Made by a program: the position numbers and the translations under genes. Under the pieces are notes generated by a model that saw nothing but the letters and a program-made list of their open reading frames with translations, was not told the DNA's origin and did no database searches. A stretch of DNA of 11,341 nucleotides from CAZRNB01 sp964601355 (GTDB lineage Bacteria; Planctomycetota; Phycisphaerae; Sedimentisphaerales; Anaerobacaceae). The stretch is from contig CAZRNB010000101.1 of NCBI GenBank assembly GCA_964601355.1, positions 1 through 11,341 on the forward strand, written 5' to 3'. Shown here piece by piece: positions 7,076 through 11,341 of the stretch (the first letter of the stretch is position 1; each line of letters begins with the position of its first letter).

Positions 7076-7180
7076 AGTAAAAAGTAAAAAGGCAAAAATA
7101 AAAACTGTACTCTGTACTCTGTACGCTGAACGCTGTACGCTGAACGCTGAACGCTGAACGCTGTTACTGTACGCTGAAAT
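7074..7180. repeat. Long heptanucleotide array between two genes
   Basis: Beginning within the stop codon at 7073-7075, four A-rich 7-base units (AAAGTAA twice, AAAGGCA, AAAATAA) run to 7101. After three bases there are eleven units of about seven bases, consensus CTGWACG (7105-7180): CTGTACT twice, then a mix of CTGTACG and CTGAACG, one six-base unit (7161-7166), and CTGAAAT last. The array reaches to nine bases before the next ATG and leaves no recognisable ribosome binding site. Confidence 0.92.
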
Positions 7181-7189
7181 AGATTATTT

Positions 7190-8137
7190 ATGAAACGGTG
7201 GATGAAATTTTCTATTATTTGCCTGTTAATCGTCGGCTGCAACGTTTTCTCATCGCAAAAACCAGGTGATTTTACGCCGGCAGATTCTCAGAAGGTTGAA
7301 GCCAAGCTCGAGAAAGACAAAGTTGTAGTTACTGTCGCCGGCAAGCTTTTTACATGCTATAAGTTTGAGCCTTCGCAGAAATATCCATATTTTTGGCCGG
7401 TAAACGGGCCTGCATCCGACCAAACCGTCACGACCGAATCATCGCAGCCGTATCCGCATCATCATTCTCTATTTCTCGGCTGCGACCGCGTCAATGGCGG
7501 CAATTACTGGCAGGACGAAAATGAACGCGGGCAGATCATCTCGCAAGGCACAAAGATAATTGAGGCCTCAGGTGACCGCGTTGTCTTTGTTGATACATGC
7601 CTTTGGCAACAACCCGGAAAAGAGCCGATTATCCATGACGATCGTCGTGTAGTAATCACCGCACCAGGCAAAAATCTTCGTTTCATTGATTACGAAATTA
7701 ACCTCAATCCATTAACAGATATTACAATCGAAAAAACAAACCATTCGCTGTTTTCTGCACGTGCCGTGCCGGAGCTAAGTGTCGCATCCGGCGGCACCTT
7801 AATCAACGCAGAAGGTAAGACTACCGAGAAAGACACATTTGGTATTGCCTCACCATGGTGTGACTATAGCGGCACGCGTAACGGCATCACCGAAGGTATA
7901 GCTATTGTACAGCATCCGGATAATCGTTGGTTTCCGTGCAGGTGGTTCACCCGTGACTACGGATTCTTCTCGCCGACACCGATGAATTGGCTTGAAGACG
8001 ACAAACCTTTGAAACTGGCCAAGAACGAGATGCTTACTTTGCGGTATCGTGTGGTCGTCCACGCGGGGGATGCCAAAGCAGCGGATATAGATGGACTATT
8101 CAAGCAATATATACAGAAGACAGAAGACGGAATATAG
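7190..8137 (+). CDS. DUF6807 (PmoA-type) family lipoprotein
   Basis: A 315-residue protein with a lipoprotein signal: hydrophobic residues 6-16 and the lipobox IVGC with Cys17, so it should be anchored in a membrane facing the periplasm. The body matches the DUF6807 family, annotated as PmoA after a methane-oxidation gene but widespread in heterotrophic planctomycetes beside sugar genes. Its usual blocks are present: PYFWPVNGP at 66-74, PHHHSLFLG at 89-97, NHSLFSAR at 184-191, SPWCDYSG at 221-228 and RDYGFFSPTPMNW at 255-267. The His-rich block may form an active or binding site, but no activity is established to my knowledge. ATG 7190 has no Shine-Dalgarno match because the heptamer array runs almost to the start. 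It is probably co-transcribed with the exported oxidoreductase. A methane-oxidation role is unlikely here. Confidence 0.85.
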   Translation: MKRWMKFSIICLLIVGCNVFSSQKPGDFTPADSQKVEAKLEKDKVVVTVAGKLFTCYKFEPSQKYPYFWPVNGPASDQTVTTESSQPYPHHHSLFLGCDRVNGGNYWQDENERGQIISQGTKIIEASGDRVVFVDTCLWQQPGKEPIIHDDRRVVITAPGKNLRFIDYEINLNPLTDITIEKTNHSLFSARAVPELSVASGGTLINAEGKTTEKDTFGIASPWCDYSGTRNGITEGIAIVQHPDNRWFPCRWFTRDYGFFSPTPMNWLEDDKPLKLAKNEMLTLRYRVVVHAGDAKAADIDGLFKQYIQKTEDGI

Positions 8138-8321
8138 AATTCAGTAACCGTTCATGGCCTAAAATGTTGAATTTGGTTCATTTTACGTCATTGCGAGCGA
8201 GGCAAAGCCGAGCGTGGCAATCTCTTTGCTTGGTAAATCTGAGATTGCTTCGGCCTAAAGGCCTCGCAATGACATAAAAAGGCCGATTTGACCCCGTGAA
8301 CGGTCACAAAATTTAGAATTC
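8137..8321. repeat. Nested palindromic repeat element (MITE/REP-like) between convergent genes
   Basis: Inner arms TTTTACGTCATTGCGAG (8181-8197) and its near-perfect complement (8263-8279, one mismatch) include exact 11-base ends GTCATTGCGAG/CTCGCAATGAC. Inside, GCAATCTC (8217-8224) pairs with GAGATTGC (8241-8248). Outer arms add GAATTC at 8137-8142 and 8316-8321, plus a 14-base pair (8144-8157 with 8294-8307, two mismatches). The inner part resembles a palindromic CATTGCGAG...CAATCTC family that recurs in many bacterial genomes. It encodes no protein. It starts on the stop codon of the lipoprotein gene and may also end both convergent transcripts. Confidence 0.82.
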
Positions 8322-8348
8322 TGAACCCTGACCCCTGATCCCTGACCC
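8321..8348. repeat. Heptamer array beside the zwf stop codon
   Basis: Four consecutive 7-base units of the CTGANCC type (CTGAACC, CTGACCC, CTGATCC, CTGACCC) end in CTTTTTT, five bases from the zwf stop at 8354. The array directly abuts the outer arm of the palindromic element. Confidence 0.88.
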
Positions 8349-8353
8349 CTTTT

Positions 8354-9898
8354 TTACTCCAGTTTTCGCCATTTTCGGCCGTCAGCTTCAATGAGCATAT
8401 CAGCTTCAGCAAAGCTGTCACTTCCTGCCGGATATATATAAGGAGATGAATCATCCGCCTGCCAGGCCTGGAGCACCGGCGTCAACAGCTTCCAGGAAGT
8501 CTCCACGTCGTCATACCTTGTAAAGAGCGTTTGGTCGCCGAGCATACAATCCAAAAGCAGCCTTTGATATGCATCAGGCATAGTTACGTTGAGAACATCC
8601 TTATAACTAAAATCCATGTTTAGCGTGCCCATACAAATCTTCGAGCCTGGACGCTTGGCCTGAAAGCTCAGAGAAATCCCTTCCTCTGGCTGAATCTGTA
8701 ACAGCAGCACATTAGGCGGTAAATCACCTAAACCCGATGAGACAAACATCGAATGTGGGACATTCTTGAAGATAATGGCAATATCCGTATCCTTCTTGGC
8801 CAGCCTCTTGCCCGTTCGCAGAAAGAAAGGAACGTCTTTCCATCGCCAATTGTCTATAAACAATTTCGCAGCGATAAAGGTTTCGGTCTTGGATTGAGGA
8901 TCTATGCCTGGTTCTGCTCGATAGCCGATTGTCTCTCTGCCATCTATTCGGCCGGGACCATATTGGCCTCGCACCAAAACATTTTTCAATTCATTCTGCT
9001 CAAACGGTCGAATGGAGCGCAGGAGCTTAATTTTTTCATCGCGAATGTGATCTGCCTCAAACGACGCCGGTGGCTCCATCGCAACTAAGGCAAGCATTTG
9101 CAGCGCATGATTTTGAAAGATGTCCCTAAGGGCGCCGGTCTTGTCATAGAAGCTGCCTCGGTGCTCGACACCAAGCTTTTCAGCTATCGTAATCTGGACA
9201 TTGTCGATGAAATTGCGATTCCAGACAGGCTCGAAAATCGTATTTGCGAACCGGAACATCAAGATATTTTGGACGGTTTCTTTACCCAGATAATGGTCAA
9301 TACGATAAATTTGCGACTCATCAAAACAACGGCCGATATCCTGGTTTAATTCAACCGCGCTTTTTAAGTCTCTGCCGAAGGGCTTTTCAACAATCAGCCG
9401 CGTCTGCTTTTTCTCGTCGGTTTTCTGCGGACATGCCAGACCTGATGAGCCGAGCTGATTGACTATCATAGTATATAGAAATGGCGGAACCGCTAAGTAT
9501 AAAAGCAGATTGTCCTGCACTTTGTGCTTTTTGTTTAACTCAGCCAGCCGGGCTTTGATGCGTTTGTAAAATTCGGCATCTGCATACTCACCATCTATAT
9601 AGTAGAGCTTTTCAATAAAAGAATTTAAATCTTCTGCTGATATATCGCCAATATTCCCCTGAATGGCCTGTTTAGAAGCTTCACGGAAATCATGATCGGA
9701 CAGTTTCGTGCGGCCGCAACCCAACAGATAAAACCTTTCATTAAGTAAATCCCGCATGAAAATCTGAAAGATACCGGCCAGCAGTTTTCTGCGCACGAGA
9801 TCACCGGAAGCTCCGAAGACCACTAAAGCATTCGGTGGAGCCGGCATTTCCGCACAAATAATATCCTTTTGTGTAAACTTCAGGCGAATATCCTGCAT
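8354..9898 (-). CDS. zwf: Glucose-6-phosphate 1-dehydrogenase
   Basis: The 514-residue enzyme oxidises glucose 6-phosphate to 6-phosphogluconolactone and makes NADPH, the first step of the oxidative pentose phosphate pathway, in the cytoplasm. Numbering from ATG 9898: GASGDL at 29-34 is the nucleotide-binding loop, EKPFG at 171-175 the conserved cis-Pro region, and RIDHYLGKE at 199-207 the family active-site signature; a conserved FQNHALQ follows near 261-267 with the catalytic His. Length is normal and the C-terminus intact. The start is uncertain: ATG 9898 has no clear Shine-Dalgarno sequence, TTG 9907 would add three residues, and a later Met (ATG at 9847) just before the Rossmann strand is also possible. 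It lies downstream of hrb and the ferritin-like gene on the same strand, separated by two hairpins. No gnd or pgl is in the window. Confidence 0.96.
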   Translation of the reverse strand: MQDIRLKFTQKDIICAEMPAPPNALVVFGASGDLVRRKLLAGIFQIFMRDLLNERFYLLGCGRTKLSDHDFREASKQAIQGNIGDISAEDLNSFIEKLYYIDGEYADAEFYKRIKARLAELNKKHKVQDNLLLYLAVPPFLYTMIVNQLGSSGLACPQKTDEKKQTRLIVEKPFGRDLKSAVELNQDIGRCFDESQIYRIDHYLGKETVQNILMFRFANTIFEPVWNRNFIDNVQITIAEKLGVEHRGSFYDKTGALRDIFQNHALQMLALVAMEPPASFEADHIRDEKIKLLRSIRPFEQNELKNVLVRGQYGPGRIDGRETIGYRAEPGIDPQSKTETFIAAKLFIDNWRWKDVPFFLRTGKRLAKKDTDIAIIFKNVPHSMFVSSGLGDLPPNVLLLQIQPEEGISLSFQAKRPGSKICMGTLNMDFSYKDVLNVTMPDAYQRLLLDCMLGDQTLFTRYDDVETSWKLLTPVLQAWQADDSSPYIYPAGSDSFAEADMLIEADGRKWRKLE

Positions 9899-9921
9899 AT
9901 CGACCAATTTTAGAAGATAAT

Positions 9922-9938
9922 CCCACGTGAAACGTGGG
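9922..9938. promoter_or_regulatory. Stable hairpin in the zwf leader region
   Basis: CCCACGT and ACGTGGG form a perfect 7-base stem around a GAA triloop (TTC on the minus strand), 23 bases upstream of the zwf ATG. On the plus strand it is followed by a T-rich run, so it could be a second plus-strand terminator. On the minus strand it would sit in the zwf leader. Confidence 0.5.
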
Positions 9939-9958
9939 GCTAATTATTTTTTATTTTG

Positions 9959-9983
9959 CCCCCAGTTTTACTGGGGGTTTTTT
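9959..9983 (+). terminator. Strong intrinsic terminator, plus-strand orientation
   Basis: CCCCCAG (9959-9965), loop TTTTA and CTGGGGG (9971-9977) make a perfect 7-base G/C-rich stem followed directly by six T (9978-9983). The T tract is on the plus strand, yet both flanking genes are on the minus strand. On the minus strand the stem is preceded by A6 and followed by CAAAATAAAAAAT, which is not a classic terminator tail. Confidence 0.75.
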
Positions 9984-9990
9984 GCTTAGA

Positions 9991-10707
9991 CTATTCTTCG
10001 ACCGGCTCGAACTGGTCTTTGCCGGCTCCGCAATCCGGACAAACCCAATTGTCAGGCAAATCTTCAAAAGCGGTACCGGGTTCTACGCCGTTGTCGGGAT
10101 CGCCTGCATCGGGGTCGTAAATATATCCGCACATAATACATTTATACTTCTTCATCTTTCCTGTCCCTTTTCCTTTTTTAATTAACTTTTTAGGTTCAAC
10201 CTTTATATATGTAGCGGCTGTTTGGGGAGTCCTGCCCTGCTTTACCTCCCGATAGTAAGCATACGTCATAGGAATTTTATTATCATCGAGAGTTTGACAG
10301 GCCGCTATTTGTGCGATAAACAACGTGTGTGTCTTAACGTCAATACTCTCACAAACTTCCGCCTCAAGAAAAGCTGTGGTATTATCCAGAATTATCGGCG
10401 AGCCTGTCTTGCCCGTTCTATAATTTATCTGCTGGAGCTTATCTATGTCCCTGCCCGTTCTAAATCCGAACCTGCCGATAAAAGACATTGGGGTATCCTG
10501 TGAAAGCACGGAGACCGTAAAAATTCTGCTGCTGGAGATAAACTCATGTGTCAAACACTGCCGGTTAATGCTAATGGCTACCATCGGCGGCTCAGGCACT
10601 ATTTGAAAAACTGTATTTACAATACAGCCGTTGAGCTTTCCATCCTTCATCGAGCTGACTATGCACATCGGGTAACTAAGCTTGAATAGCGACTGTAAAT
10701 CCAGCAT
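9991..10707 (-). CDS. hrb: Flavin reductase-rubredoxin fusion (high-molecular-weight rubredoxin)
   Basis: A 238-residue two-domain redox protein. Residues 1-170 are a flavin reductase-like FMN-binding domain (SYPMCIVSS near 11-19, the TVFQIVPEPPMVAISI core at 32-47). Residues 185-238 are a complete rubredoxin with Cys190 and Cys193 (CIMCG) and Cys223 and Cys226 (CPDCG) binding one iron. This layout matches Hrb of Moorella thermoacetica, which passes electrons from NAD(P)H through FMN and the rubredoxin iron to diiron flavoproteins that reduce oxygen or NO. ATG 10707 is preceded by AAGGG. The ferritin-like gene lies 56 bases upstream on the same strand and is a likely operon partner and possible electron acceptor. 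The domain linker (about 171-184, Lys/Gly-rich) is encoded by a purine-rich stretch resembling a ribosome binding site, so free rubredoxin might also be made from Met185. Confidence 0.92.
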   Translation of the reverse strand: MLDLQSLFKLSYPMCIVSSMKDGKLNGCIVNTVFQIVPEPPMVAISINRQCLTHEFISSSRIFTVSVLSQDTPMSFIGRFGFRTGRDIDKLQQINYRTGKTGSPIILDNTTAFLEAEVCESIDVKTHTLFIAQIAACQTLDDNKIPMTYAYYREVKQGRTPQTAATYIKVEPKKLIKKGKGTGKMKKYKCIMCGYIYDPDAGDPDNGVEPGTAFEDLPDNWVCPDCGAGKDQFEPVEE

Positions 10708-10763
10708 CCTTGTCCCTTAGCCGGTTCCACTTTCGTACTGTAATCCAAACAAAAACTGCTAAT

Positions 10764-11249
10764 CTACCTCAAAGCAGCCAGCTTTTCGTTCAAAACAACG
10801 ATATGCCTCATCTCTTCTCTGATAATATCTTCGACCTTGCCCCTGCCGGTTCTGGCCGTGACATACTCTTTCAGGCCAACATAATAAGCGATGGAATCTC
10901 TCTCTATACCGAGAGCAATTTTTAGAATGTCCTCGGGCTTTTCTTTACTCGACAGCTTTTTTGCAGGATCGACTTTTACGTTAAAAACGTGTCCATCAGC
11001 CATTGCCTGAAGATACAACTGCGCCTCGCCTTCCGGATCAAACACATCCGTCTGCCGCTCCTGGTTTGCAAGCTTTGCCCGCATAGCCTGGAATATTTTC
11101 AGGTGCTCATCTTCCTGAGCCGCAAGGTCAAGAAGAACCTGACGCAACGTCGAAAATTTCTTGGCCGCTGTTCGGTAAAATTGAACTCCGTTTCTTTCGA
11201 TTTGCTCAGCTATCTCAAAGATTTCATCTGCATTGAAAGTGACACCCAT
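10764..11249 (-). CDS. Ferritin-like diiron protein (rubrerythrin-type, without rubredoxin domain)
   Basis: A 161-residue four-helix-bundle protein of the ferritin/rubrerythrin superfamily. Candidate diiron ligands are Glu18, Glu46 and His49 (EDEH), then Glu116 and the Glu146-His149 pair (EEMRH), spaced as two half-sites of the bundle. The middle (about 62-103) is a longer polar connector. There is no CxxC rubredoxin domain, so electrons would have to come from another protein; the adjacent hrb product is an obvious candidate (inference). Likely roles are peroxide reduction or iron handling in the cytoplasm of an anaerobe or microaerophile. ATG 11249 follows AAAGGAG at eight bases. The upstream sequence is AT-rich and should hold the operon promoter, but no clear -35/-10 pair is seen. 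Confidence 0.85.
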   Translation of the reverse strand: MGVTFNADEIFEIAEQIERNGVQFYRTAAKKFSTLRQVLLDLAAQEDEHLKIFQAMRAKLANQERQTDVFDPEGEAQLYLQAMADGHVFNVKVDPAKKLSSKEKPEDILKIALGIERDSIAYYVGLKEYVTARTGRGKVEDIIREEMRHIVVLNEKLAALR

Positions 11250-11314
11250 TATTAGACTCCTTTGATTAAAAATTAAATATCAAAATTCAAAATGCTCCGT
11301 AGAAAAGACCCTCT

Positions 11315-11341
11315 GTCATTTCGACCGAAGTCCCGATTCAT
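11315..11341. repeat. Left part of a palindromic repeat cut by the window edge
   Basis: GTCATTTCGACCGAAG at 11315-11330 matches the arm GTCATTGCGAGCGAGG at 8187-8202 at 13 of 16 positions. It is probably the first arm of another copy of the same broad palindrome class. The other arm lies outside the window, so the element cannot be completed. Two TTCAAAA-like heptamers lie just before it (about 11279-11292). Confidence 0.5.

Noticed and set aside
7105..7180. CRISPR-like array
   Set aside because: The repeats are contiguous 7-base units with no spacers.
7190..8137. PmoA name suggesting methane oxidation
   Set aside because: DUF6807 proteins carry this label by historical annotation. This one is a lipoprotein beside sugar genes, with no particulate methane monooxygenase subunit features or membrane helices.
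8188..8454. Minus-strand open frame across the palindromic repeat and zwf end
   Set aside because: Its translation consists of repeat sequence and overlaps the zwf coding end in another frame; such frames commonly arise from this repeat class.

Overview
The window looks like a chromosomal segment from a planctomycete, most likely an anaerobic or facultative member of the Phycisphaerae (Sedimentisphaerales-like). This is an inference from gene content: Tat-exported Gfo/Idh/MocA oxidoreductases with the planctomycete-type C-terminus, TIM-barrel sugar isomerases, a PmoA/DUF6807 lipoprotein, a small glycine-rich RRM protein, and a flavin reductase-rubredoxin fusion beside a ferritin-like protein. 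No mobile-element protein, CRISPR array, rRNA or tRNA is visible. Positions 1-154 hold no gene I can support.

Layout. (1) 155-2119, plus strand: a cytoplasmic sugar isomerase/epimerase and a cytoplasmic Gfo/Idh dehydrogenase, probably co-transcribed. (2) 2120-4347: an AT-rich stretch with one gene, an FMN-dependent nitronate monooxygenase-like protein with an unusual Cys-rich tail, flanked by long spacers without supported genes. (3) 4348-4659: an RRM RNA-binding protein behind a promoter-like sequence and a strongly structured leader. (4) 4783-8137: a divergent pair, a Tat-exported isomerase (minus) and a Tat-exported Gfo/Idh oxidoreductase (plus), the latter followed by a DUF6807 lipoprotein. 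This looks like a second, cell-envelope version of the isomerase-oxidoreductase pair in region 1. (5) 8354-11249, minus strand: ferritin-like diiron protein, Hrb-type flavin reductase-rubredoxin, then glucose-6-phosphate dehydrogenase. Together these suggest NADPH supply and peroxide/oxygen detoxification.

How the genes may fit together: the two isomerase/Gfo-Idh pairs suggest oxidation and rearrangement of sugars or sugar derivatives outside and inside the cytoplasm. Zwf sends hexose phosphate into the oxidative pentose phosphate route. Hrb and the ferritin-like protein probably handle electrons and reactive oxygen. The substrates cannot be read from the sequence.

The most unusual signal is in the non-coding DNA. 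Nearly every short spacer is built of tandem heptanucleotides (period exactly 7) of several unrelated sequences: 991-1061, 7074-7180, 8321-8348, degenerate copies at 4684-4728, and one array inside a coding region at 5512-5574. Both convergent gene junctions carry large palindromes (4700-4769 and 8137-8321). Several arrays begin on, or end next to, a stop codon.
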